Assembly (NCBI GenBank): GCA_013289875.1
Contig: JABCZC010000001.1
Location: 54,108-118,107 of the forward strand
Direction of reading: 5' to 3'
Length of the DNA: 64,000 nt
Origin: Acidobacteriota bacterium
GTDB lineage: Bacteria; Acidobacteriota; Terriglobia; Terriglobales; Acidobacteriaceae
Shown one piece after another: positions 19,311 to 28,198 of the stretch (position 1 is the first letter of the stretch; each line of letters begins with the position of its first letter). Under the pieces are notes generated by a model that was not told the DNA's origin, did no database searches, and saw only the letters and a program-made list of their open reading frames with translations. A program made the translations under genes and the position numbers.

Positions 19311-19532
19311 ATGACCAAGCATCTCCCTCTTTTGGCAGTCGCGCTGATAGGTTGCCTGACAGCTTCAGCGCAAAACACAAAAGGAATTCCGCTGCCGAAT
19401 TCTGACATTCAATTTCGGCGGCAGTATGGGCCGCAGACACGCCCCGCTGTCAGACGACCTTGCGAAGCCACCAGGCCAGAACAGAAAGAGCCAGTCACGC
19501 CATTCCGACAATACTCCGGATCGCCCAGTTGA
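19311..19532 (+). CDS. possible small exported protein
   Basis: A 73-residue ORF starting ATG at 19311 with a plausible signal peptide (TKHLPLLAVALIGCLTASAQ) and a short, polar, Arg/Pro-rich mature part. It sits alone between divergent padR and convergent mgtC-like genes in the 349-base interval 19218-19566. No ribosome binding site or family is evident, so it may be spurious or a decayed gene. Nothing else was seen in the interval. Confidence 0.35.
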   Translation: MTKHLPLLAVALIGCLTASAQNTKGIPLPNSDIQFRRQYGPQTRPAVRRPCEATRPEQKEPVTPFRQYSGSPS

Positions 19533-19566
19533 AATGCCTCGGAAGTAACCGCCGTTGCATGCAACT

Positions 19567-20280
19567 CTACCAACTTATCGATTCACCGCTGGCGCTCCAC
19601 TCGGACGATATAACGCCGGGAATCTGTCTGAGACGCTCAACGGCGTCGGGCATATCGGCCGGATCTCTCACATGCCAGGTGACTTCAAAGCGGTACTTGT
19701 CTGCCCTTTCTGATCTTCCATAAAGCGCGGACGTCTTTTGAATCTGAATTTGTTCGGATCGGAGGAGGCGAGACAGGGACTGAACCGATACATCCTTGTC
19801 GTCGCTGATGACTGTGAGCACTCCGCGCTGGTACGTTTCAAGCTGCCGCTCACCAAAGCGAAGACCCCAAAGAACCAGAAACCCAATCAACATTGACGAT
19901 GCGCCAAGCACAAGTTGGCCTCCTCCGAGGCACAATCCAACGACTGTCGCGAACCACATGGTTGCCGCCGTCGTGACTCCCACAACCATCTCGCCTTTCT
20001 TCACGATTGCTCCCGCACCAATGAACCCGACACCGGTCAGAATGCCGAGTGGAAGGCGCATCAGGTCCATTACGGCGTAGGAGTCATGCGGTTTTCCATT
20101 GGTCTGAATCAGCAGATTCATTTGGATCATGGAGATGGACGCGGCCAGAGTGACGAGGAGCGTCGTGCGCAACCCGGCGGCGTGGCCGCTCTTGCTGCGC
20201 TCTGCACCCAAAACCGCTCCGGCGATGATAGTAAGCAGCAATCGCAATGCGATTGCTGGCCAATGAAGCTCCGTCGTCAT
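19567..20280 (-). CDS. MgtC/SapB family membrane protein
   Basis: A 237-residue protein with about five transmembrane helices in the first 150 residues and the MgtC hallmarks GAVLGAERSKSGHAAGLRTT and LGILTGVGFIGAGAIVKKG. The C-terminal ~85 residues form a soluble ACT-like domain (TYQRGVLTVISDDKDVS onward). Family members are linked to magnesium limitation and acid or virulence-related survival; no magnesium sensor or transporter is adjacent, so its role here is inferred only from the family. Confidence 0.88.
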   Translation of the reverse strand: MTTELHWPAIALRLLLTIIAGAVLGAERSKSGHAAGLRTTLLVTLAASISMIQMNLLIQTNGKPHDSYAVMDLMRLPLGILTGVGFIGAGAIVKKGEMVVGVTTAATMWFATVVGLCLGGGQLVLGASSMLIGFLVLWGLRFGERQLETYQRGVLTVISDDKDVSVQSLSRLLRSEQIQIQKTSALYGRSERADKYRFEVTWHVRDPADMPDAVERLRQIPGVISSEWSASGESISW

Positions 20281-20361
20281 GTGTAAGGCACCGTGGAAAC
20301 AACCTGCTGGTTATTCGCGGATATCAAGAAAAGCAATGAATACAAATGGGAGCGTATGCCT

Positions 20362-21480
20362 TCAACGCTTCCTGTACCGATCCCAATCCTTCTCAACTAC
20401 CCGCGCCATTTGCGACACTCCTACCCGCAGCCAGTTCGCTCCTCTTTTTCGCAGGTCCTTCAGGATATTCGCCGTCTGCCTCTTGGTCCCAAGATGCACA
20501 TTCGCAGCCTCCCGCCCCATCGCATGCAGCAGCATCTCTTCATCCCGATGCTTGGGCAAATCCTGAATATCTATGGGATTTGAATCCGGCGAAAGCCGCC
20601 GAATCAGCCAGGATCCATCGGTCACCTGGAATGGATCGCGCGACCGCACCGCCGATCCAATTGCCTGCTGATAGTAGGACTGCCCGCGCTTCACCTTGCC
20701 CTCAACCCATGCACATGACGAAGGCACCATCGCCTTCGCCTCTCGCGCAATAAAGCCGCCCTCCCAGTTGGCAATGGCCACGAATCGTTCCTGCCCCAGG
20801 CTTCCCAGACCTGCTTGACGACGGACGAGCTTGTACTCCATCCGTGGCTCAGGCAGTGTCTTTTCGACGGCGCGCGTCACCTTATGATCGAGTGAGTTCC
20901 GAATCGCAGGGAGCCGGTTCAGCTTTTCCCAGAAATCTTTCGGTGGCTTGAAACTGTTCACTCCAAGTTTGCCAAGCCTTTGCTCGTGCTCCTCCATGAC
21001 GAAGGGATAACCGCCGTCTTTGAGCGATTGAACATATCCCTCCAGAATGGCATCGCACCCGTCTTTGAACCGGATCGACAAACCCTCGGCGTCGATGACA
21101 ATCTTCATGCTGGCGGCCAGACGCACGAGATCGTTTGTGTAGGCCAGTGGCCAAGATTCGTCGAAATCGTCCACACCCCAGCACAACCGGCCCTCGGCAT
21201 CGCGCCAGGTTCCAAAGCTGTTGACATGCAGGTCTCCCACCGCGAGGACTTTGGGCGCGCCGCGGAGATCGGCACAGACCGACGGCCATACTTGAGCCCA
21301 GCGATAAAAAGTTCCTCGCAAAAACAGGAATGGGCTTTCTCTCATTTGCTGGTGCTTGGACTGAATATCCGACGAGATGACCGCGGTGCAATCACGCATC
21401 CATCCTTCGTAACTTGCGGTCGCATGCGTGATATCGAGCATCTCGTGTCTGACCGACTTCTGGGTGTTCTGCTTAGTCAT
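20362..21480 (-). CDS. DUF2252 family protein
   Basis: A 372-residue cytoplasmic protein matching the DUF2252 pattern: SPFLFLRGTFYRW, the GDLHVNSFGTWRD motif, WGVDDFDESWPLAYTNDLVRLAAS, and later EGKVKRGQSYYQQAIG and QVTDGSWLIRRLSP. The GDLHVNxFG and DDFDE motifs resemble the catalytic and metal loops of kinase-like aminoglycoside phosphotransferase folds; the function is unknown. It is on the same strand as htrA but 580 bases downstream of it. Confidence 0.8.
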   Translation of the reverse strand: MTKQNTQKSVRHEMLDITHATASYEGWMRDCTAVISSDIQSKHQQMRESPFLFLRGTFYRWAQVWPSVCADLRGAPKVLAVGDLHVNSFGTWRDAEGRLCWGVDDFDESWPLAYTNDLVRLAASMKIVIDAEGLSIRFKDGCDAILEGYVQSLKDGGYPFVMEEHEQRLGKLGVNSFKPPKDFWEKLNRLPAIRNSLDHKVTRAVEKTLPEPRMEYKLVRRQAGLGSLGQERFVAIANWEGGFIAREAKAMVPSSCAWVEGKVKRGQSYYQQAIGSAVRSRDPFQVTDGSWLIRRLSPDSNPIDIQDLPKHRDEEMLLHAMGREAANVHLGTKRQTANILKDLRKRGANWLRVGVSQMARVVEKDWDRYRKR

Positions 21481-21761
21481 CTCAGGCTGGCATTGTTAAT
21501 AGAATGTGATTGTTCAGCGAGTGGGACGCGAAGGAGCGCAAGTAAGTTGTTTTGAAGACCATGAATTAGCTGATTTGCTGTGCGCGGCTGCACCCGGAAA
21601 TGCTTCTTTCCTTCGTGTGCGGCGAGAACCGGCCGATGGCAGAGCTCAGAGGTCCGCCTGTCAACTTCGATCGCGAGGTAAAATCACCGCAACCGATTCA
21701 TTCCAATGCCATAATCGTCTTTCGATATCTGGCCGAGAATTAACCGCTGGCCAGTTATACT

Positions 21762-22025
21762 GAAAACAGAGACAAAAGGCCCGGTTCCCATCCTATCCGG
21801 GGGCTGTTTGGCAAGATCGTGCTGGGTTGTGTAAACCCATTGGAATCAATGACTGGACCTCAACCCTCGCATTCTCAATGAAGCGCCGTAAATCGTTTGT
21901 TCTCTACGATCTACACGTAAGATGTTTCTTATCTGCGATATACAACAACCCTCGATGGGCGATGCAGCGGAACTTCAATGGAATGAATCAGTTTCAAACT
22001 CGCCACGAAGTTGGGGGGAGGGGGG
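21762..22025 (-). ncRNA. copy 1 of a two-copy intergenic element, possible small RNA
   Basis: Most of the 582-base gap 21481-22062 is taken by this element, read on the minus strand. In order it has a C-tract (complement of the G runs at 22013-22025), a block containing AAACTGATTCATTCCAT (within 21973-21998), TTGATTCCAATGGGTTTA (21832-21849), and a terminator-like end with CCGGGCCTTTT followed by a TCTCTGTTTTC run (21762-21784). The same blocks occur in the same order at 39488-39712. The hairpin here is weak (5 bp). No ORF explains the conservation. A small RNA, an untranslated region or a mobile extragenic repeat are all possible. The rest of the gap shows nothing recognisable. Confidence 0.5.
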
Positions 22026-22062
22026 CTATCGCCCGGGTGCCAGCGTCTGAGCTAACGCCCTC

Positions 22063-23220
22063 TTATGCCGCCTGGTCGCGGGCTTCGCCGAGCGTTACGC
22101 GAGCGGTCATTTTGCGGCGGCCGCGATAAAAGGTGATAGTGACCGTGTCTCCGACCTGGTGACGGTTCATGACATCGGCGATGTCCTGCGTGCTGGTCAC
22201 GTCCTGACCGTCGATGGCGACGATGAGGTCTCCACCAAGGACGATTTGCATGTTGCCCCAAAGGGCCGTCTGGTCGCCGCCGTGGAGACCGGCGCGCTCG
22301 GCCGCTCCATTGGATAGGGTTCTCTGGATCAGGACGCCGTAATCGGCCGCCAGACCTATCTGGCCGGCAAGGTCAGGACTGATCGGCAGGGATACGATGC
22401 CCAGCGACGGCCGGCGCACCCGGCCGTATTTCTGGAAGTCGCCCAGGACGGCCTTGGCCGTGTCGATCGGAATGGCGAATCCGATCCCCGCGCTCTGCTC
22501 GACATTCTCATTCGGATTGGTGGCAATCAGCGAGTTGATGCCGATGACTTCTCCGCGTGAGTTGAGCAGCGGGCCGCCGGAGTTGCCGGGGTTGATGGCG
22601 GCATCGGTCTGAATAGCGTTCTCGATGGTCGACCCCTGCGGATTGTGGATGGAGCGGATGGCGCTGATGATGCCGGTCGTCATGGTTCCCTGCAGGCCAA
22701 AGGGATTGCCGATGGCGTACACCTTCTGGCCGACGACAAGGTTCCTGGAATCGGCGAGGACAGCGGGGACAAGATTAGGCGCGTCAATTTGCAGCAAGGC
22801 CAGATCGTGGCCCTGATCGCGCCCGATCAGCCGGGCCCGGAAGCGGTGCTTGTCGGAGGTAGCGACCTCGATCTTCTGGGCGTCGGCGACGACGTGGTAG
22901 TTGGTGAGTATGTGTCCCTGCTTGTCGAGGATGAAGCCGGAGCCCTGCCCCTGCGATGGAACGAGCCCATAGAAGAAGTTGAGGGTCTGAGTCGATGATG
23001 TAATGTTGACCACCGAAGGCAGCGCCTTTTTGTAGACCGAAATGTTGTTCATCTCCTCGGAGTCGTACTCGGGCGCGGCATGGGCTTCGGTGAGCGTGAG
23101 CGGCGAGCCTTTGCCCTCGAGTGTGCGTTCGCGGATGGGGCCGCCCCCGTTGTAGTGCGAGACGATGTACCAGAAGCCGCCGAGGATGAGGAGAGTAAGA
23201 AGAAGTCTGCGAAATATCAT
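22063..23220 (-). CDS. HtrA-like S1C serine protease with PDZ domain
   Basis: A 385-residue trypsin-like protease anchored by an N-terminal helix (LLLTLLILGGFWYIVSHY). The catalytic triad is visible: His in ILTNYHVVADAQ, Asp in GHDLALLQIDAP and Ser in NPGNSGGPLLNSRGEVIG. One PDZ domain follows (about 285-380). The layout matches DegS/HhoB-type periplasmic quality-control proteases. It is followed by the two-copy element on the same strand, which might be its 3' region. Confidence 0.92.
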   Translation of the reverse strand: MIFRRLLLTLLILGGFWYIVSHYNGGGPIRERTLEGKGSPLTLTEAHAAPEYDSEEMNNISVYKKALPSVVNITSSTQTLNFFYGLVPSQGQGSGFILDKQGHILTNYHVVADAQKIEVATSDKHRFRARLIGRDQGHDLALLQIDAPNLVPAVLADSRNLVVGQKVYAIGNPFGLQGTMTTGIISAIRSIHNPQGSTIENAIQTDAAINPGNSGGPLLNSRGEVIGINSLIATNPNENVEQSAGIGFAIPIDTAKAVLGDFQKYGRVRRPSLGIVSLPISPDLAGQIGLAADYGVLIQRTLSNGAAERAGLHGGDQTALWGNMQIVLGGDLIVAIDGQDVTSTQDIADVMNRHQVGDTVTITFYRGRRKMTARVTLGEARDQAA

Positions 23221-23307
23221 GACTGGCTTTCCAAGCCGGCCTTGCGCCTGCCCTGTATGGATGCGCCGGAGCCGGAGTCTTACTTTAATTCTAACGATTC
23301 TGTCGTT

Positions 23308-23955
23308 TCAGACCCGCGCCGCGGCGGCGAGTTCCGCAAAAATGCGCTCCGCCTGGAGGCGAGTGTCTTCGAGCGGGCCCTCATTGTGAATAACGTAATC
23401 GGCCAGCGGAATCTTCTGGCTGTCGGGAATCTGCGCCGCAAGACGAGCGCGGGCGTCAGCTTCGAGATCCCGCGGAGAGGTCGCGCCCTGTGACAGGCGG
23501 CTGACGTAGCGTGTGATCTTGACCTCGTCCGGCGCAGTGACCAGAACGATGCGGTCGAAGCGCTGACGCCAGCCGGGTGCACTCCCTTGTGCATCAGCTT
23601 CAAAAATCAGAGCCGATTCGACCATGGCGATGGCGGTCGGATCTTGCGCGAAGATGTCCTCCGCCCACTCCTGCTGCGCGGCGATGACCGCAGGATGGAC
23701 GATTCGATTGAGCTCGAGAAGGCGATTGTGGCGGAACGCCAGATCGGCGAGGCGATGCCGGTCGAGGGTCCCGTCAGCGCTGACCACATCCACCCCGAAG
23801 TGCTCGACGATGGCGTGATAGACGGACTGTCCGGGGAACATGAGCTCGCGGCCAACCGCATCTGCTTCGATGATGTGCGCGCCAAGAGAGCGAAAGATGG
23901 CGGCCACGGTCGTCTTTCCGCTTCCCAATCCCCCGGTGAGGCCTGCACGCAGCAT
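23308..23955 (-). CDS. coaE: dephospho-CoA kinase
   Basis: Phosphorylates dephospho-CoA in the last step of coenzyme A synthesis. The 215-residue protein starts MLRAGLTGGLGSGKTTVAAI with the P-loop, followed by the conserved IIEADAVGRELM region, HPAVIAAQQEW and the VTAPDEVKITRYVSR segment. ATG 23955 directly precedes the family N-terminus; the long upstream in-frame extension is not conserved-looking and runs opposite the Trm112-like gene. Confidence 0.93.
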   Translation of the reverse strand: MLRAGLTGGLGSGKTTVAAIFRSLGAHIIEADAVGRELMFPGQSVYHAIVEHFGVDVVSADGTLDRHRLADLAFRHNRLLELNRIVHPAVIAAQQEWAEDIFAQDPTAIAMVESALIFEADAQGSAPGWRQRFDRIVLVTAPDEVKITRYVSRLSQGATSPRDLEADARARLAAQIPDSQKIPLADYVIHNEGPLEDTRLQAERIFAELAAAARV

Positions 23956-24002
23956 CTGATCTCTGAGAATAGCCGAATCTCTTTTCCCGTTACACTGTAC
24001 CG

Positions 24003-24182
24003 GTGCAGGATATCGAGCGAATTTGCGAGGCTCTGAAGTTGGTTGCGTGCCCGGGATGCCACTCAAAGCTGGCAATCGCGGAGGGCACAGTGAAGTGCGG
24101 CGGATGTGGGCGTAAGTATCCGGTGGTGGATGGAATTCCCATTCTCCTCCTGGAGCGGGCGGCACCTCGAACTGAGTCTTAA
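24003..24182 (+). CDS. Trm112-like zinc-ribbon protein
   Basis: A 59-residue ORF from GTG 24003 divergent from coaE. It has two CxxC knuckles (CPGCHSKL and CGGCGRKYPV) and the family ending YPVVDGIPILLLE, matching the Trm112p/YcaR-type small zinc proteins, some of which activate methyltransferases. TACACT at 23991-23996 ends six bases before the GTG and could be a -10 box, making the message leaderless. Its partner is not evident. Confidence 0.8.
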   Translation: MQDIERICEALKLVACPGCHSKLAIAEGTVKCGGCGRKYPVVDGIPILLLERAAPRTES

Positions 24183-24440
24183 TGAGACGCTGGTTGAAGG
24201 CAGACCGATTGCACGGAAGTGTTAATCCTCTTCTCTCGTGAAATCAAATCGCAGGCCGATGGAAACCGGAGACGATCGTGGTGCGTACACATGCCAGACA
24301 AGCCTGCGATTTTGATATGCGAAACAATCGACGTTTGGGTAATAAGGGCAATCTACCGATTGAGAGCAACATGCAGGACTTCTCCAGTGTCTAAGAGAAC
24401 AAGCTGCCATAATGTTTGGCCGCAGCGAGGAGGGAAGACG

Positions 24441-24683
24441 ATGACGGAAGGCAGCGGAGTTGAGAAATTCGGGGTGACTGAACTGGCGGGTCTCCGCACC
24501 GAACTCATGCAGTCGGGAATCGACTTCTGGCAAGCGGCCGAAGTGCTCGCGGCGTTCCTTACCGGGCGCGGATACGGCGTGAACGCCGATCAGGCGCGCG
24601 CCGCGGTGATGCGGCTTGAGGGCGCACGATGCTCCTACGAGTGCATGCAGATGGAACTGGAGCGCGTTGCGCTGGTGATGTAA
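24441..24683 (+). CDS. conserved-looking small protein, unknown
   Basis: An 80-residue acidic helical protein with a strong ribosome binding site (GAGGAGGGAAG, six bases or so before the ATG). It contains GIDFWQAAEVLAAFLTGRGYGV and a C-terminal ARCSYECMQMELERVALVM with two Cys. No family recognised. A longer in-frame upstream extension (from 24219) has no start-site support and is left out. Confidence 0.6.
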   Translation: MTEGSGVEKFGVTELAGLRTELMQSGIDFWQAAEVLAAFLTGRGYGVNADQARAAVMRLEGARCSYECMQMELERVALVM

Positions 24684-24768
24684 AGGGAAACAATTCACCA
24701 GAGCGATAAATACTGACGGATTTCGCCCAAAGGAGTGCGAGCCTCGTTACCAACCTTCAAATCCTTCT

Positions 24769-26031
24769 TCAACTTAGGACCCGCAGAGCAAGAACGCTCA
24801 GGCAAAGCGCTGCTGGCATCGCGATGACTCCCACTCTGAAAAACTGCCCAGGCGTCATTTCAACGTTCTCGCGACGCAAGGCGATGAGCCACAGGATGGT
24901 CGCGAGAGAGCCGGTTACGGATAAATTCGGGCCGATGTCGACTCCGATGAGAACTGCGTGCGCCAGACGCTGCGCGGCGGGATTCTGCGCGAGTGCGTCT
25001 CCACTCGCCAAGCCCACAGGGAGATTGTTCATCACGTTGGCAAGGATGGCGACTCCAAACGAAGCCCCAAAATCACCTGAGAGCTTCGAACCACGCTGGA
25101 GGACCCGCAAAGCATACGCGGAGATCGTGAGCAAACCGGCCTGATTGAGCGCCTCGACGAGAATGAAAAGGCCCGCGACGAGGGGCAGAATGCTCCAGGA
25201 GACGTCCTTCGCCACTTTGAGGAAGATGCGCCTGTCCCTGAATCCAACCAGAACCACTGCGACGAGCGCTGCGACACACGCAGGTGCGCCTAAATCGAGA
25301 CCGCATCCAGAAGCAACGAGAAGGGCTGCGGCTGCGAGCACAAGACCGATGAGGGCAAGACGTCCCTGCGAGCTCAGCTGGACTTGATCGGCAGGGCGAT
25401 GGATCTCCGCGCGAAGGGTCTTGTGGGAAAGACCGTGCAGGCACGCGTAGGTTGCGAGAATCGCGGCGATCGATGGAAACAGAAATAACCTGAGCCACGG
25501 GCCGAGCGCGGGAAGGTGTTTGCCGTAGACGACGAGATTTGCAGGGTTCGAAATGGGCAGGACAAAACTGGCGGCGTTGGCGATGAGAGCGCAGGCGAGG
25601 AGATACGGTTTTGGCTCAACCCGGGCGCGGCGAACGGCGGCGAGCACGGCCGGCGTGAGCACAACGGCAGTGGCGTCGTTCGAGAGCAGCGCGGTAACGG
25701 CGACCCCGGTGAGATAAATGAGGAGAAAGAGGCGTGACGCAGAGCTATCGGCATGACGGACAGCGACATCAGCAACCCAATCGAATACCCCTTCATGCCG
25801 GGCGAGCTCGGCGAGCAGCATCATGCCGATGAGAAAGAGATAGACGTTCGTTCCCTTACCTATAGCGCCGACTGCGCCGCGCATGGGGATGAGCCGCGCC
25901 GCAGCAAGGAGAAACGCGCCTGCAGCAATCCACACCGCTTCCGCGATGCGCCAGGGCCGGAGGAGCATGCAAAGGATGCTGGTGAGCGAGATGAGCCAGA
26001 TGAGAAAAACGTGCGACCTGAAGAGGTGCAT
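24769..26031 (-). CDS. ArsB/NhaD-type ion transporter (possible arsenite efflux)
   Basis: A 420-residue integral membrane protein with about 11-12 helices. LLSNDATAVVLTPAVLAAVRRA and the C-terminal GVDIGPNLSVTGSLATILWLIALRR are typical of the ArsB branch of the ion transporter superfamily. ArsB proteins export arsenite; no arsR or arsC gene is next to it, so the substrate is inferred. It could instead move other anions. Confidence 0.8.
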   Translation of the reverse strand: MHLFRSHVFLIWLISLTSILCMLLRPWRIAEAVWIAAGAFLLAAARLIPMRGAVGAIGKGTNVYLFLIGMMLLAELARHEGVFDWVADVAVRHADSSASRLFLLIYLTGVAVTALLSNDATAVVLTPAVLAAVRRARVEPKPYLLACALIANAASFVLPISNPANLVVYGKHLPALGPWLRLFLFPSIAAILATYACLHGLSHKTLRAEIHRPADQVQLSSQGRLALIGLVLAAAALLVASGCGLDLGAPACVAALVAVVLVGFRDRRIFLKVAKDVSWSILPLVAGLFILVEALNQAGLLTISAYALRVLQRGSKLSGDFGASFGVAILANVMNNLPVGLASGDALAQNPAAQRLAHAVLIGVDIGPNLSVTGSLATILWLIALRRENVEMTPGQFFRVGVIAMPAALCLSVLALRVLS

Positions 26032-26147
26032 TCTGATTGGGAGTCTCGACTCTTATTTACGGGGGTTTAGAAGCAGATTTCTGGAATTGCGCTGGGTTGA
26101 ACTTCAACATTGCATCGCGCGACGGCCCAATTGAAGAATTGAAACCA

Positions 26148-26612
26148 CTAAAAGTGGTGACGCCAACGGAAGTGCAGGTACTCTTCGACTGCAATGAGAA
26201 CCAGAGTGACGATGGACAAAATGACCTGGGCTCGCTCCATTCTTATCTTATGCGGGCTTAGAGGTATCTGACGCCACTGCGATGACGGGCGATTGCGAAG
26301 GCGCCGAAGCTGCGCAACGATCACCAGGTTCAGCAATGAACCGATCAGTGCTAACCCGATCATCGGTATTCTTATCCAGTCGGCGTGGAGTCGGTCCAGC
26401 AGGGCGGTTACTCCAGCGGACAAGGCGAAGGAGCTTATTCCAATGACCAGACGGAGACCGCTGAGAGCCGCGAAAAACGTGCAGATGCTTTGTAGAAGCG
26501 CGAAGAAGAAGCCTGACCAGGCAATCGCGCTCTGAGTGACTCCCTTTTCGTCCCGAATCTGAGTCAATGGCGTGGATGTAGTTTCTTGCGGGCCGGCAGG
26601 AATGCTGGACAT
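26148..26612 (-). CDS. four-helix membrane protein, unknown
   Basis: A 154-residue protein starting at ATG 26612, preceded by AAAGGAG at good spacing. After a ~25-residue polar N-terminus it has four hydrophobic helices (around WSGFFFALLQSICTFFAAL, LVIGISSFALSAGVTALL, IPMIGLALIGSLLNLVIVAQL and VILSIVTLVLIAVEEYLHF). No family recognised. Confidence 0.65.
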   Translation of the reverse strand: MSSIPAGPQETTSTPLTQIRDEKGVTQSAIAWSGFFFALLQSICTFFAALSGLRLVIGISSFALSAGVTALLDRLHADWIRIPMIGLALIGSLLNLVIVAQLRRLRNRPSSQWRQIPLSPHKIRMERAQVILSIVTLVLIAVEEYLHFRWRHHF

Positions 26613-26869
26613 CTGAAGACTCCTTTGTGCACGGTCAAGAACCGCCATTCACATGGCGTGAATTTACATATCATATTGAGTACGAGCGGCCTTGCTCGAT
26701 GGATTGATCCAGCTTGAGGCACGAACCCGCCTGATTGAAACCTATCAAGGAAAGCCTATCTTTGAACGATGGGTTTCACCTGTCGAAGATTCTCTTTTTC
26801 ACTCGCATCAACATTTCTCTCCGGCTAAGATCGCACTTGTTCGCAATGTTCGTCGCGCGGAGTTTCATC

Positions 26870-28165
26870 ATGAATTGCATGCGGATCTTTGTCTGGATGG
26901 TTCTGGCTGACTTGGTTTCCGGATCGGCGCTTATGGCACAACAGGCTGGCGCACAGCGTCGCGCCATCGTTCTGCATGCAGCGCGGCTGCTGGATATTGG
27001 AGCGGGAAAGATCATGTCGCCGGGCGAGGTGCTGGTAGAAGGAGAGCGCATTGTTGCGACGGGATCCTTGGTGGAGCGTCCGGCAGGCGCGGAGGTAATC
27101 GATCTGGGCGATACAACACTGATGCCGGGATTGATCGATGCGCATGTGCACCTCTTTCTCCACCCCGGTGCGGAGGATTTGCAGACCGTCGAGGAGTCGG
27201 TTCCGCAGCGGACGATTCTAGCCGCACTTGCGGCAAAGGATGACCTGATGGCCGGCTTCACCGCGGAGCGCGATATGGGCACGGAGGGCGCGGGGTCGGC
27301 GGACACAGCGGTACGGAATGCGATCGATGAGGGACTGATTCCGGGGCCGCGGCTGCGCATCAGCGGGAATGCGATCGACATTCTGGGCGGACATGAGGAT
27401 GCGAACGACTTCAATCCCGCACAGCATGTGCTTTCAAACGCGACGTATGCGAATACTTCGGATGAGATTGTTGCGGCGATACGCGAGCAGTTCAAAGAGG
27501 GCTCGGATTTCGTGAAGATGTATGAGACGGGACCGGACTCGTTGCGCAACGGAGTTTTTTCGACGCCGTATCAATACACGGAGGCGCAGTTGAAGGCAGG
27601 CGTGGACGAAGCGGCGCGCGTGGGCAAAAAGGTGGCTGTCCACGCAATGGGAGAGCCGGGCACGCTTTATGCAGCCCAGGCCGGCGTGGCATCGATCGAT
27701 CACGCAGCGCAACTCAGTGAGGAGACGATGCGGCTGATGCGGGAAAAGCGCATTCCGGCGGTACCTACGTTCACGATCTTCGAATATTTTGCTAATCATG
27801 CTTCGTCAGAGGCCGCTGGGAAGCGCGAGCGGGCAATACTTGAGTACCATGCGGCGGAGTTCAAGAAGCAAGTGGCCGCAGGGATTCCGTTCGCAGTGGG
27901 TTCGGACGTAGGACCGTTCCCGCATGGGACACAGGCACGCGAACTCGTGCTCATGGTCCAGTTCGGCATGAAGCCTCTGGCAGTGCTGCAGGCGGACCTG
28001 CTGAATGCCGCAAAGCTGCTGGGATGGGAAGGCCAGATCGGCGAGTTGAAGCCAGGCTATTTTGCAGATATTGTTGCAGTTCCGGGGAACCCGGTGGAAG
28101 ACATCGGCGTAACGCAGCGGGTTTCGTTTGTGATGAAGGGCGGCGTGATTTACAAACGCGACTAG
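26870..28165 (+). CDS. secreted amidohydrolase family protein
   Basis: A 431-residue metal-dependent amidohydrolase with an N-terminal signal-like helix (MRIFVWMVLADLVSGSALMAQ). Metal ligands are visible: HxH in LIDAHVHLFLHP, Lys in DFVKMYETG, His in KKVAVHAMGEPG, His in SIDHAAQLS and Asp in VGSDVGPFPHG. It ends with the usual GELKPGYFADIVAV. Family members include imidazolonepropionase-like and prolidase-like enzymes; the substrate is unknown. ATG 26870 has GGAG upstream and places the signal peptide at the N-terminus. Confidence 0.88.
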   Translation: MNCMRIFVWMVLADLVSGSALMAQQAGAQRRAIVLHAARLLDIGAGKIMSPGEVLVEGERIVATGSLVERPAGAEVIDLGDTTLMPGLIDAHVHLFLHPGAEDLQTVEESVPQRTILAALAAKDDLMAGFTAERDMGTEGAGSADTAVRNAIDEGLIPGPRLRISGNAIDILGGHEDANDFNPAQHVLSNATYANTSDEIVAAIREQFKEGSDFVKMYETGPDSLRNGVFSTPYQYTEAQLKAGVDEAARVGKKVAVHAMGEPGTLYAAQAGVASIDHAAQLSEETMRLMREKRIPAVPTFTIFEYFANHASSEAAGKRERAILEYHAAEFKKQVAAGIPFAVGSDVGPFPHGTQARELVLMVQFGMKPLAVLQADLLNAAKLLGWEGQIGELKPGYFADIVAVPGNPVEDIGVTQRVSFVMKGGVIYKRD

Positions 28166-28198
28166 TCGTCCAGGCAATTGCGTTTCGTGCGCCGGACA

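Noticed and set aside
21774..21842. Tiny ORFs beginning ATG-GGT-TTA in both copies of the intergenic element
   Set aside because: They diverge after three codons and differ in length (15 and 8 residues), so coding conservation is not supported.
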